DNA of 64,000 bases from Gammaproteobacteria bacterium (lineage in GTDB: Bacteria; Pseudomonadota; Gammaproteobacteria; Burkholderiales; Rhodocyclaceae). The stretch's first letter is position 1, and each line of letters starts with the position of its first letter. The notes under the pieces are model-generated. The model saw only the letters and a list, made by a program, of their open reading frames with translations, made no database searches and was not told the DNA's origin. Shown in pieces: positions 41,430-50,208 of the stretch. Both the position numbers and the translations under genes were made by a program. Where the stretch lies: contig JAHJHI010000023.1 of NCBI GenBank assembly GCA_018824085.1, positions 1-64,000 of the forward strand. The letters run 5' to 3'.

Positions 41430-41882
41430 ATGGCGCCGCCGCCGGACCGCATCTTCGCCAAGACCGCGCAAGGGCGTGCCGCCCTGCTGGCGCGTGGTGA
41501 CGCAGTGCGCGGCCGGCTGCGCGCGCTGCTCATCCTCGTCAATGGCGAACGCAGCGTGTCGGCGCTGCAGTCGGCGCTCGGTGACGACGCGGCGGAAGGT
41601 GTCGAGGCGCTGCTGGCGCGAGGCCTTGTCGAAGCCGTCACGGCGGCGCCGGCCGCCGGCGAGCCGCCGCCCGACCCGCGTCTCGCGCCGCGCAAGCGCG
41701 AAGTGCTGGCACGGCTCGAACCGCACTTCGGCCCCGAGGTCGGGGTGGCCGCGCAGCCCGTCGTCGTGGCGGGCGGCGTCGACGAATTCAACCAGGCGCT
41801 CCAGTTGATGGAGCGCAAGATCGCGCTCTATCTCGGCCGCAAGGAAGCGGCCCGGACGCTGGCCGGATTGAGGATCGAATAG
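41430..41882 (+). CDS. Hypothetical protein between hypE and hypX
   Basis: A 150-residue protein I do not recognise. The first 70 residues read as helices that resemble a winged-helix or death-like module (FAKTAQGRAALLARG, LLILVNGERSVSALQSAL). A Pro-rich linker (APAAGEPPPDPRLAPRK) separates it from a helical C-terminal part, FNQALQLMERKIALYLGRKE, where small proteins of this kind often bind partners. No signal peptide, membrane segment or metal motif is visible. It has a good ribosome site (AAGGG) and touches hypX, so it is surely part of the operon. A maturation or regulatory role is a guess. Confidence 0.7.
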   Translation: MAPPPDRIFAKTAQGRAALLARGDAVRGRLRALLILVNGERSVSALQSALGDDAAEGVEALLARGLVEAVTAAPAAGEPPPDPRLAPRKREVLARLEPHFGPEVGVAAQPVVVAGGVDEFNQALQLMERKIALYLGRKEAARTLAGLRIE

Positions 41883-43670
41883 ATGACTGACGAACCGGAC
41901 CGCCGCAACCTGCGCATCCTGCTGCTGTGCCACAGCTTCAACAGCCTGAGCCAGCGCCTGCACGCCGAACTGCGCGCGCTCGGCCACACGCTCAGCGTCG
42001 AGCTGGACATTTCCGACGCGGTGACCGGCGAGGCGGTCGCGCTGTGGCAGCCCGACCTGCTGATCGCGCCCTTCCTGAAGCGGCGCATTCCGGACGCCGT
42101 GTGGCGCGCTGTGCCCTGCTTCATCGTGCATCCGGGCCCGCCCGGCGACCGCGGCCCGGCGGCGCTCGACTGGGCGGTGCTGGAAGGCGCCGCGCGGTGG
42201 GGTGTCACGGTGCTGCAGGCCGATGGCGAATTCGACGCCGGCCCGGTGCTGGCGGCCAGCTTCTTCGAGCCGCGCGCCGTCAGCAAGGGCGCGCTGTACC
42301 GCGCGGAGGTGACCGAAGCGGCGGTCGAGGCGACCTTGCTGGCGGTGGCGCGCTTCGCGGGCGGCGAGGCGCCGCCGGCCGGCCTGTCGGGCGAGGACCG
42401 CTGGCGCGGCGCGATGCCGCAGTCGGCCCGGCGCATCGACTGGGCGCACGACGGCACCGCCACCGTGCTGGCGAAGATACGCAGCGCCGACGGGCAGCCG
42501 GGCGTTGCCGACGAACTGTTCGGCCAGCCCTGCCACCTGTTCGACGCGCACCCGGCGGGCGCTGCCGCGCTGCACGGCCTGCCGGGCGCGCCGGGTGACG
42601 TCGTCGCGCGGCGCGACGACGCGCTGCTGCGCCGTACCGTCGATGGCGGCGTATGGATAGGGCATGTGCGCAGCGCGCACGCCTGCGGCGATCAGCCGCC
42701 CTTCAAGCTGCCGGCCGCGCTCGCGTTCGCGGCGCAGGCGGCGGCGCTGCCGGAGCGCGCGCTGCCGCTGCTGCAAGGCAGCGGCGAGCCGCCTGCCGAT
42801 GACGATGAAGAATGGGCCGAACTGCGCTACGTCGAGACCGGCGAGCCGGGCGCGCGTGTCGGCGCGCTGAGCTTCGACTTCTACAACGGCGCGATGTCCA
42901 CCGCACAGTGCGAACGCCTGCGCGACGCGCTGCGCCGCGTGAAGCAGCGCGACACGCAGGTGCTGCTGCTGCTCGGCGGCGAGGGCTTCTTCAGCAACGG
43001 CATCCACCTGAACTGCATCGAGGCGGCGGCGCACCGCGACGGCGACAGCGCGGCCGACGAGTCCTGGCGCAACATCAACGCGATGAATGACGTCGCGCTG
43101 GAAATCATCACCTGCACCGACCGCCTCACGGTGTCGGTGCTGCGCGGCAATGCCGGCGCCGGCGGCGCCTTCCTCGCGCTGGCCGCCGACGAGGTGTGGG
43201 CGCATCGCGGCGTCATGCTGAATCCGCACTACAAGAACATGGGCAATCTGCACGGCTCCGAATACTGGAGCTACCTGCTGCCGCGCCGTCTCGGCGCCGA
43301 CGCGGCGCGCGCGCTGATGCAGCGGCGCCAGCCGGTGTCGGCGCGCGAGGCGCTGCGCATCGGCCTGATCGACCAGTGCGCCGGCTGCGGCACGCGTGAC
43401 TTCACGGCGGCTGCGCTGCGTCAGGCCGGTGAACGGGCCGCGTCGTACAATCTGCGCGAACGCCTGATGCGCAAGCAGCAAGCGCGCGCGGCCGACGAGG
43501 CCGTGCGCCCCCTCGCCGACTACCGGAAGGAAGAACTGTCCCGCATGCACCGCAACTTCTACGGCTTCGACGCCAGCTATCACGTCGCGCGCTACCACTT
43601 CGTGCACAAGCTGGCGCACGCGTGGACGCCGCGCCACCTCGCCGTCCACCGTGAGGCCGCCGGACGATGA
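41883..43670 (+). CDS. hypX: HypX/HoxX, CO-ligand synthesis from formyl-tetrahydrofolate
   Basis: A 595-residue two-part enzyme. The N-terminal formyl-THF hydrolase-like domain has HPGPPGDRGPAALDWA near residue 83. The C-terminal crotonase-like domain has LLLGGEGFFSNGIHLN, NINAMNDVALEI, GNAGAGGAFLALAADEV and NPHYKNMG. HypX is known to release CO from formyl-THF by way of formyl-CoA, for the active-site CO ligand when cells grow in air. It fits the aerobic, O2-tolerant character of this locus. It overlaps hupR by 4 bases. Confidence 0.93.
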   Translation: MTDEPDRRNLRILLLCHSFNSLSQRLHAELRALGHTLSVELDISDAVTGEAVALWQPDLLIAPFLKRRIPDAVWRAVPCFIVHPGPPGDRGPAALDWAVLEGAARWGVTVLQADGEFDAGPVLAASFFEPRAVSKGALYRAEVTEAAVEATLLAVARFAGGEAPPAGLSGEDRWRGAMPQSARRIDWAHDGTATVLAKIRSADGQPGVADELFGQPCHLFDAHPAGAAALHGLPGAPGDVVARRDDALLRRTVDGGVWIGHVRSAHACGDQPPFKLPAALAFAAQAAALPERALPLLQGSGEPPADDDEEWAELRYVETGEPGARVGALSFDFYNGAMSTAQCERLRDALRRVKQRDTQVLLLLGGEGFFSNGIHLNCIEAAAHRDGDSAADESWRNINAMNDVALEIITCTDRLTVSVLRGNAGAGGAFLALAADEVWAHRGVMLNPHYKNMGNLHGSEYWSYLLPRRLGADAARALMQRRQPVSAREALRIGLIDQCAGCGTRDFTAAALRQAGERAASYNLRERLMRKQQARAADEAVRPLADYRKEELSRMHRNFYGFDASYHVARYHFVHKLAHAWTPRHLAVHREAAGR

Positions 43671-45115
43671 ACGCGAGCCTGCGCCTGCCGTCGGTGCTGG
43701 TCGTCGACGACGAAGTGCGCTCGCAGGACGCGATGCGCCGCACGCTGGAAGAGGACTTCCACGTGCTCACCGCGAGCGGTGCCGACGACGCGCGCCAGCA
43801 GCTCGAACGCAACGAGGTCAATGTCATCCTGTGCGACCAGCGCATGCCCGGCCTGACCGGCGTCATGTTCCTGAAGGAGGCGCGCGAGCGCTGGCCGGAC
43901 GTGGTGCGCATCGTCATTTCCGGCTACACGGATTCGGAAGACATCATCGCCGGCATCAATGACGCGGGCATCTATCAGTACATCCTGAAGCCCTGGGTGC
44001 CGGACCACCTGCTGGCGACCGTGCGCAACGCGGCCGAGGCGCAGACGCTGCAGCGCGAAACGGCGCGCCTCGATCTGGAGCTGCGCACCAGCACGCCGGT
44101 GCTGCGCCAGCGCGCGGCGCACAAGCTGGAGCGCGCGCGCAAGACCTTCGGCTTCGACCGCATCGAACGCGCCGAAGGCAGCCCGCTCGATTCGATCTGC
44201 GAAATGGCGGCGCGCGTCGCGCGCTACGACCTGTCGGTACTCGTGCTCGGCGAATCCGGCACCGGCAAGGAACTGCTGGCGCGCGCCATCCACTACGCGA
44301 GCCCGCGCGCCGGCGGCGCCTTCGTCGTCGAGAACTGCGCCGCCATTCCGGAAACCCTGCTCGAATCCGAACTGTTCGGCCACAAGCGCGGCGCGTTCAC
44401 CGGCGCCTACGAAGACCACGTCGGCCTGTTCCAGCGCGCCGACGGCGGCACCGTGTTCCTCGACGAAATCGGCGAAACCTCGCCCGCCTTCCAGGTGCGC
44501 CTGCTGCGCGTGCTGCAGGAGGGCGAAGTGCGCCCGGTCGGTGCGGCGCGCGCGCTGCCGGTCGACGTGCGCGTCATCGCCGCGACCCACCGCGATCTCG
44601 AACAGCGGGTGCGCGACGGGCTGTTCCGCGAGGATCTGTATTACCGCATCGCCGGCGTCACCTTCACGATGCCGTCGCTGCGCGAGCGGGTCGGCGACAT
44701 CGAGCCGATCGCGCGCCGCGTCGCCGGCGAGGTCGGCATCGAACTCGGCCGCCCCGGCGCGTCGCTGAGTGACGAGGCGATGGCCTGTCTGATGGGCTAT
44801 CCGTGGCCCGGCAACATCCGCGAACTGCGCAACGAACTGGCGCGCGCGCTCGCGCTCAGCGACAGCGAGTGCATCGAGGCGCAGTCGCTGTCGCTGCGCG
44901 TGCTGCACGGTCAGGCCGGCCTGACCGCCGCCGCGCAGGCGACGCCGCTGCCGCAGAGCGGCACGCTGGGCGAGCGGCTGGACGCGATCGAAGCCATGGT
45001 GCTGCGCGAAACGCTGCTGCGCCACCGCTGGAACAAGACGCGCGCGGCCAAGGAACTCGGCTTGTCGAGGGTCGGGCTCAGGGGCAAGATGGTGCGCTTC
45101 GGACTGGAAGGGTGA
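43667..45115 (+). CDS. hupR: HupR/HoxA, sigma-54-dependent hydrogenase response regulator
   Basis: A 482-residue NtrC-type regulator. The receiver domain (1-125) has VLVVDDE, the phosphoacceptor Asp57 in VILCDQRMPG and Lys in YILKPW. The AAA+ domain has Walker A LGESGTGKE, the intact GAFTGA loop (HKRGAFTGAYEDH), FLDEIGETSP and the arginine finger region FREDLYYRI. A Fis-type helix-turn-helix ends the protein (NKTRAAKELGLSRVGLRGKM). In known systems the unphosphorylated form activates hydrogenase genes, and HupT phosphorylates it to switch it off. The intact GAFTGA places it with HoxA rather than sigma-70-type HupR. Confidence 0.93.
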   Translation: MNASLRLPSVLVVDDEVRSQDAMRRTLEEDFHVLTASGADDARQQLERNEVNVILCDQRMPGLTGVMFLKEARERWPDVVRIVISGYTDSEDIIAGINDAGIYQYILKPWVPDHLLATVRNAAEAQTLQRETARLDLELRTSTPVLRQRAAHKLERARKTFGFDRIERAEGSPLDSICEMAARVARYDLSVLVLGESGTGKELLARAIHYASPRAGGAFVVENCAAIPETLLESELFGHKRGAFTGAYEDHVGLFQRADGGTVFLDEIGETSPAFQVRLLRVLQEGEVRPVGAARALPVDVRVIAATHRDLEQRVRDGLFREDLYYRIAGVTFTMPSLRERVGDIEPIARRVAGEVGIELGRPGASLSDEAMACLMGYPWPGNIRELRNELARALALSDSECIEAQSLSLRVLHGQAGLTAAAQATPLPQSGTLGERLDAIEAMVLRETLLRHRWNKTRAAKELGLSRVGLRGKMVRFGLEG

Positions 45116-45149
45116 TTGCCATGACCACGGTTTCGCTGCCGGAACAGGC

Positions 45150-46961
45150 ATGAACGACGCGGCGCTCGCGGCGGCCGGCACCGTGCTTGCGCGCTGGCGG
45201 CAGGATCCGCACGCGCTGGTGCAGATCCTGCGCGAGACGCAGGCGCTCACGCACTGGCTGCCGCGTCCGCTGCTGGCGCACATCGCCCGCGCGCTCGGCC
45301 TGACGAGCGCGCAGGTCGAGGGTGTCGCCGGCTTCTACCGCTTCTTCCATACCCGTCCGTCCGGCCGGGTGCGGGTGCTGTTTTCCGACAACATCACCGA
45401 CCGCATGCTGGGCAGCGAAGCGCTGCTGGCGCGGCTGTGCGCCCGCCTCGGCGTGGCGCCGGGCGAGACCGACGCGGCCGGGCGCTTCAGCGTGGATCGC
45501 TGTTCCTGTACCGGCCTGTGCGACCAGGGGCCGGCGCTGCTGGTCGACCACCACCACGTCGTCACGCGGCTCGACGCGTCGCGCGTCGACGCGCTGGCCG
45601 ACCTGCTGCTTGCCGAAGCGCCGCCGGATGCCTGGCCGGCAGAGTGGTTCCGTGTCGATGACGGGGTGCAGCGTGCCGATGTGTTGCTGCAGGGGCTGGC
45701 GGCCGATGCGCCGGCACTGGCGGGCGTGCTGCGCCGCGCGCCGCAGGCGCTGCTCGACGATGTGGCGCAGTCGCGTCTGCGCGGGCGTGGCGGCGCCGGC
45801 TTTCCGGCCGCGCGCAAGTGGCAGGCCTGCCGTGACGCGCCGGGTCCGCTGCGCTGCGTCGTGTGCAACGCCGACGAGGGCGAACCGGGCACCTTCAAGG
45901 ATCGCGTGCTGCTGAGTGCGCACGCCGACGCGGTGTTCGACGGCATGACGGTGGCGGCGCGCGCGGTCGGCGCGCAGCAGGGTTTCGTCTATCTGCGTGG
46001 CGAGTACCGCTACCTGCTGCCGCAGCTGGAAGCCGTGCTGGCGCGCCGCCGTGCGCAGGGGCTGCTCGGCCGCGACGCGGGTGGCGTCGCGGGTTTCGAT
46101 TTCGACATCGCCATCCACGTCGGTGCCGGTGCCTATGTGTGCGGCGAGGAATCGGCGCTGATCGAATCGCTCGAAGGCCGGCGCGGCACGCCGCGCATCC
46201 GTCCGCCGTTTCCGGTGCAGGCCGGCTACCTCGGCCGCCCGACCGTCGTGAACAACGTCGAAACCTTCTGCGCCGTCGCCCACATCGCGCGCCGCGGCGG
46301 CGCCTGGTGGGCCGGCATCGGCACCGCCGAGTCGAGCGGCACGAAGATCCATTCGGTGTCCGGCGACTGCGCGCGGCCCGGCCTGTATGAATACCCGCTG
46401 GGCACGACCATCGCACGGATCCTCGAAGACTGCGGTGCGCCCCGGGCGCAGGCGGTGCAGGTGGGCGGGCCGTCCGGCGCCTGCGTTCCGGCGTCGGAAT
46501 TCGGCCGCGCCATCGCGTTCGAGGACGTGCCGAGCGCCGGTGCCTTCATGGTGTTCGACGGCAGTCGCGACCTGTTCGAGGTCGCGCGCCACTTCGCCCG
46601 CTTCTTCGCACACGAGAGCTGCGGCCTGTGCACGCCCTGCCGCGTCGGCACCGAGCTGGTGGTGCGGCGGCTGGACAAGCTGGCGCACGCGCGCGGCGCT
46701 GGCCGTGGCTCGGCGTTCGACATCGAACGCCTGCACGAACTGGACACGCTGCTGCACGGCGGCACCCACTGCGGGCTGGGCGCGTCGGCCTGCAATCCGC
46801 TGCGCGACACGCTGGCGCACTTCGGACGGGCCTACGTGCAGCGCAGTACCGCCGACCACTTCGAACCGGACGTCGACCTCGACGCCGAACTGTCGTCCGC
46901 CCGCCGCGTCACCGGCCGCACCGATGCGGGCGCGCACCTGCATACGGAACAGACGCCATGA
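45150..46961 (+). CDS. hoxF: HoxF, diaphorase large subunit of the NAD-linked hydrogenase
   Basis: A 603-residue NuoE-NuoF fusion. The N-terminal third is NuoE-like with the iron-sulfur segment CSCTGLCDQGPA; the first Cys pair typical of NuoE is not seen. The NuoF part has the NADH/FMN motif GRGGAGFPAARKW, NADEGEPGTFKDR, GAGAYVCGEESALIESLEG and the [4Fe-4S] site CGLCTPCRVG with a later Cys. It reduces NAD+ with electrons from HoxYH. The ATG lies 34 bases after hupR. The group is HoxFUYH without HoxE or HoxI here. Confidence 0.95.
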   Translation: MNDAALAAAGTVLARWRQDPHALVQILRETQALTHWLPRPLLAHIARALGLTSAQVEGVAGFYRFFHTRPSGRVRVLFSDNITDRMLGSEALLARLCARLGVAPGETDAAGRFSVDRCSCTGLCDQGPALLVDHHHVVTRLDASRVDALADLLLAEAPPDAWPAEWFRVDDGVQRADVLLQGLAADAPALAGVLRRAPQALLDDVAQSRLRGRGGAGFPAARKWQACRDAPGPLRCVVCNADEGEPGTFKDRVLLSAHADAVFDGMTVAARAVGAQQGFVYLRGEYRYLLPQLEAVLARRRAQGLLGRDAGGVAGFDFDIAIHVGAGAYVCGEESALIESLEGRRGTPRIRPPFPVQAGYLGRPTVVNNVETFCAVAHIARRGGAWWAGIGTAESSGTKIHSVSGDCARPGLYEYPLGTTIARILEDCGAPRAQAVQVGGPSGACVPASEFGRAIAFEDVPSAGAFMVFDGSRDLFEVARHFARFFAHESCGLCTPCRVGTELVVRRLDKLAHARGAGRGSAFDIERLHELDTLLHGGTHCGLGASACNPLRDTLAHFGRAYVQRSTADHFEPDVDLDAELSSARRVTGRTDAGAHLHTEQTP

Positions 46962-47656
46962 GCGCCGCCGGCCGCGACGACTTCTTCGAACTGGACGGAC
47001 AGCGCGTGCCGCTGCAGCCGGGCGACACGATACTGCGCGCGGCCGCGCGCGCCGGTCTGGACATTCCTCACCTGTGCTGGCATCCCGACGTGTCGGCCAG
47101 CGCGTCCTGCCGGTTGTGCACGGTGCTGGCCGACGACCGGCCGGTGGCCGCCTGCGTGGCGCCGGCGGTGGCCGGACAGAAGGTCGAATGCCGCACCGCG
47201 TCGCTCGACACGCAGCGCCTGCGCCTGCTGCAGATGCTGTTCGTCGAAGGCAATCATTTCTGCCCCGGCTGCGAAAAGAGCGGCCACTGCTTGCTGCAGG
47301 CGCAGGCCGAGCGCGCCGGCATGACCGATCTGCACTTCGAGGCGCTGAACCCGGAGCGCCCGGTCGACGCCAGCCACCCGGACGTGCTGTTCGAACCGAA
47401 CCGCTGCATCCTGTGCCAGCTGTGCGTGCGCGCGAGCGACGAGATGGACGGCAAGCACGTGTTCGCGATCGGCGGTCACGGCATCGCCACCCGGCTGCTG
47501 ATCGACAGCCCGAGCGGCCGCCTCGGCGACAGCGCGCTGTCGGTGGACGATCGCGCCGCCCACATCTGCCCGGTCGGTGCGCTGCTGCCCAAGCGGGTCG
47601 GCTTCGCGGTGCCGATCGGCGAGCGGCCGTTCGATACGGAGGACACGCGCGGATGA
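46958..47656 (+). CDS. hoxU: HoxU, diaphorase iron-sulfur subunit
   Basis: A 232-residue protein that corresponds to the N-terminal part of NuoG. A [2Fe-2S] domain has HLCWHPDVSASASCRLC with a later AACVAP. A His-Cys [4Fe-4S] site has GNHFCPGCEKSGHC, and another [4Fe-4S] site NRCILCQLCVRA, with the last Cys in HICPVGAL. It bridges electrons between HoxY and HoxF. Overlaps both neighbours by 4 bases. Confidence 0.95.
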   Translation: MSAAGRDDFFELDGQRVPLQPGDTILRAAARAGLDIPHLCWHPDVSASASCRLCTVLADDRPVAACVAPAVAGQKVECRTASLDTQRLRLLQMLFVEGNHFCPGCEKSGHCLLQAQAERAGMTDLHFEALNPERPVDASHPDVLFEPNRCILCQLCVRASDEMDGKHVFAIGGHGIATRLLIDSPSGRLGDSALSVDDRAAHICPVGALLPKRVGFAVPIGERPFDTEDTRG

Positions 47657-48192
47657 GCGCCGCCGCCGCCCCGACCCCCGTCCGCAAGCTGCGCGTGGCC
47701 ACCGTGTCGCTGGGCGGCTGCTTCGGCTGTCACATGTCGCTGCTCGACATCGACGAGCGGCTGTTCGAACTGATTGAGAAAGTCGAATTCGACCGCTCGC
47801 CGCTGACCGACATCAAGACGGTCGGCCCCTGCGACATCGGTCTGGTCGAAGGTGGCCTGTGCAACGCCGAGAACGTCGAGGTGCTGCGCGCCTTCCGCGC
47901 GCACTGCAAGGTGCTGGTGGCGGTCGGCGCCTGCGCCATCACCGGCGGCCTGCCGGCGCTGCGCAACCACCTGGACGTCGGTGACATCCTGCAGTCCGTG
48001 TATGCACGCGTGCCGGACGACCCCGAACTGCCGCTGCCGCTGAATCGCGTGCTGCCCATCCACGAGGTGGTGCAGATCGACGTTGCGCTGCCCGGCTGCC
48101 CGCCGCCGGCCGATGCGTTCTGGCAACTGCTGCAGGACCTGATCGCCGGACGCGCGCCGCAGCATCTGCCCGGCCTCATCCGCTATGACTGA
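47653..48192 (+). CDS. hoxY: HoxY, small subunit of the NAD-linked hydrogenase
   Basis: A 179-residue small subunit that has only the proximal cluster. Ligands are in GGCFGCHMSLLD, VGACAITGGLP and LPGCPPPADAFW. It has no Tat signal, in line with a cytoplasmic enzyme. It links the HoxH nickel site to HoxU. It overlaps hoxH by 8 bases. Confidence 0.95.
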   Translation: MSAAAAPTPVRKLRVATVSLGGCFGCHMSLLDIDERLFELIEKVEFDRSPLTDIKTVGPCDIGLVEGGLCNAENVEVLRAFRAHCKVLVAVGACAITGGLPALRNHLDVGDILQSVYARVPDDPELPLPLNRVLPIHEVVQIDVALPGCPPPADAFWQLLQDLIAGRAPQHLPGLIRYD

Positions 48193-49717
48193 CGCCATGG
48201 ATACCCGCCCGCTGGAAACCGCCGCAGAACCCGGGGGGTTGCGCCGCATCGCCATCGATCCGCTGTCGCGCGTCGAAGGTCACGGCAAGGTGACGCTGCT
48301 GCTGGACGACGACAATCGCGTGCGACAGGCGCGGCTGCACATCGTCGAATTCCGCGGCTTCGAGAAATTCATCGAAGGCCGGCCTTACTGGGAAGTGCCC
48401 GTCATGGTGCAGCGGCTGTGCGGCATCTGCCCGGTGTCGCACCATCTGGCCGCTTCCAAGGCGCTCGACCGCGTCGTCGGCGGCTGGCCGGTGCCGCCGG
48501 CGGCCGAGCGCATCCGCCGGCTCATGCATTACGGCCAGATCGTGCAGAGCCACGCGCTGCACTTCTTCCACCTCGCGTCGCCCGACCTGCTGTTCGGCTT
48601 CGACGCCGAAGCCACGCGGCGCAACATCGTCGCGGTGGCCGGCGCGTTTCCCGACGCGGCGCGTCAGGGCGTCATGTTGCGCAAGTTCGGCCAGGAGGTG
48701 ATCCGCATCACGTCGGGCAAGCGGGTGCACGGCACCGGCTCGATACCCGGCGGCATGAACCGCGCGGTCGACGCGCACGAGCGCGATGCGCTGCGCGCCG
48801 AACTGCCGCAGGTGCTGGCCTGGGCGCAGGACGCGGTCGAGCTGGCGCGCCGGCTTCATGACAACCTGCCGCCGCGCTATGCCGACTTCGCCGACACGCC
48901 GGCGGCCATGATGTCGCTGGTGGGCCGCGACGGCGCAATGGAGCTGTACGACGGCGTGCTGCGCGTGCGCGAAGCCGACGGCCGCATCGCCATCGACGGC
49001 TTCGACGACCAGCACTACGGCGAGCTGATAGGCGAGGCGGTCAAGCCCTGGACCTACATGAAGTTCCCGTACCGCCGCAGCCTCGGCCCGGACGCCGGCT
49101 GGTACCGCGTCGGCCCGCTGGCGCGCGTGCAGAACTGCGACTTCATCCCGACCCCGCGCGCCGAAGCGGCGCGCCAGGCCTTCGTCGCCGCGCACGGCGG
49201 CCGGCCGGTGCACGCGGTGCTGGCCACCCACCGGGCGCGCATGATCGAACTGCTGCACGGCGTCGAAACCGTGGCCGCGCTGCTGGACGATCCGCTCATC
49301 CTCGGCGGTCCGCTGCAGGCCGAGGGGCCGCGCCGGCCTTCGGGCATCGGCATCATCGAAGCGCCGCGCGGCACGCTGATCCACGAATACGACGTCGGCG
49401 ACGACGATCTGGTCACGCGCTGCAACCTCATCGTGTCGACCACCCACAACAACCAGGCCATGAACGAGGCGGTGCGCGCGGTGGCGCTGCGCTACCTCGA
49501 TGGCGAAACCATCACCGAAGGCCTGCTCAACCACATCGAGGTCGCCATCCGCGCCTACGACCCCTGCCTGTCGTGCGCCACGCACGCGCTTGGCCAGATG
49601 CCGCTGGCGGTGAGCCTGCGCGCGGCCGACGGCCGCGTGCTCGACCACGTGCTGCGCAGTTCGACCGGCGAACTGCTGCGTGATGCGCCGGCACACGACG
49701 CCGAGGCAGCGCAATGA
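48185..49717 (+). CDS. hoxH: HoxH, large subunit of the NAD-linked hydrogenase
   Basis: A 510-residue large subunit of group 3d. Nickel-iron ligands are Cys79 and Cys82 (QRLCGICPVSHH) and Cys461 and Cys464 (DPCLSCATH). Cleavage after His467 by HoxW would release a 43-residue tail, longer than the 24 or so I recall for Cupriavidus HoxH. Other family segments are IDPLSRVEGHGKV and IVSTTHNNQAMN. ATG 48197 is a possible alternative start that would remove four residues. Confidence 0.95.
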   Translation: MTDAMDTRPLETAAEPGGLRRIAIDPLSRVEGHGKVTLLLDDDNRVRQARLHIVEFRGFEKFIEGRPYWEVPVMVQRLCGICPVSHHLAASKALDRVVGGWPVPPAAERIRRLMHYGQIVQSHALHFFHLASPDLLFGFDAEATRRNIVAVAGAFPDAARQGVMLRKFGQEVIRITSGKRVHGTGSIPGGMNRAVDAHERDALRAELPQVLAWAQDAVELARRLHDNLPPRYADFADTPAAMMSLVGRDGAMELYDGVLRVREADGRIAIDGFDDQHYGELIGEAVKPWTYMKFPYRRSLGPDAGWYRVGPLARVQNCDFIPTPRAEAARQAFVAAHGGRPVHAVLATHRARMIELLHGVETVAALLDDPLILGGPLQAEGPRRPSGIGIIEAPRGTLIHEYDVGDDDLVTRCNLIVSTTHNNQAMNEAVRAVALRYLDGETITEGLLNHIEVAIRAYDPCLSCATHALGQMPLAVSLRAADGRVLDHVLRSSTGELLRDAPAHDAEAAQ

Positions 49718-50208
49718 TGGCGCCGCTGCTGGTGCTGGGCTGGGGCAACCCGAGCCGGGGCGACGACGCGCTTGGCCCGCTGCTGGTCGAGGCGCTGGCG
49801 AGCGACGCCGCGCAATCGCTGCCGGCGGGCACGCTGGACTGCCTGACCGACTATCAGCTGCAGGTCGAACACGCGCTGGATCTGGTCGGCCGTGAACGCG
49901 TGCTGTTCGTCGACGCCGCGGTTGGCCTGGACGCGCCGTTCGAGGCCCGGCCCGTGCAGCCGCAGCGCGATCGCCATTTCAGCAGCCACGCGCTGTCACC
50001 GCAGGCGTTGCTGCAGGTGTTCGTCGACCTGCAGCGCTGCGCGCCGCCCGAATGCACCGTGCTCGCCATCCGCGGCCGGCGCTGGGCGCTGGGCGAGGCG
50101 CCGGACGCGCAGGCGTGCGCGGATCTCGAACAGGCGCTCGCCTGGGCACGCGGCTGGCTGCGCGGCGCGCCGCATTGCCGCACGCACACCGAAGGAGTGA
50201 ACGCATGA
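49714..50208 (+). CDS. hoxW: HoxW, maturation endopeptidase for HoxH
   Basis: A 164-residue protease of the HycI/HoxW type. The N-terminal motif is LLVLGWGNPSRGDDALGP, with the nickel-binding Asp/Glu site, and the second conserved region is LFVDAAVGLDAPFE. It cuts the C-terminal tail of HoxH. The gene overlaps hoxH and hupU by 4 bases each, so the soluble hydrogenase and sensor genes are translated as one chain. Confidence 0.88.
   Translation: MMAPLLVLGWGNPSRGDDALGPLLVEALASDAAQSLPAGTLDCLTDYQLQVEHALDLVGRERVLFVDAAVGLDAPFEARPVQPQRDRHFSSHALSPQALLQVFVDLQRCAPPECTVLAIRGRRWALGEAPDAQACADLEQALAWARGWLRGAPHCRTHTEGVNA

Noticed and set aside
40878-43649. 923-codon open frame on the minus strand opposite hypE and hypX
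   Set aside because: Shadow of well-identified genes in a high-GC genome; no family signature or ribosome site.
45078-47702. 874-codon open frame on the minus strand opposite hoxFU
   Set aside because: Same reason: antisense to firmly assigned hoxF and hoxU, with repetitive Arg/Ala content.
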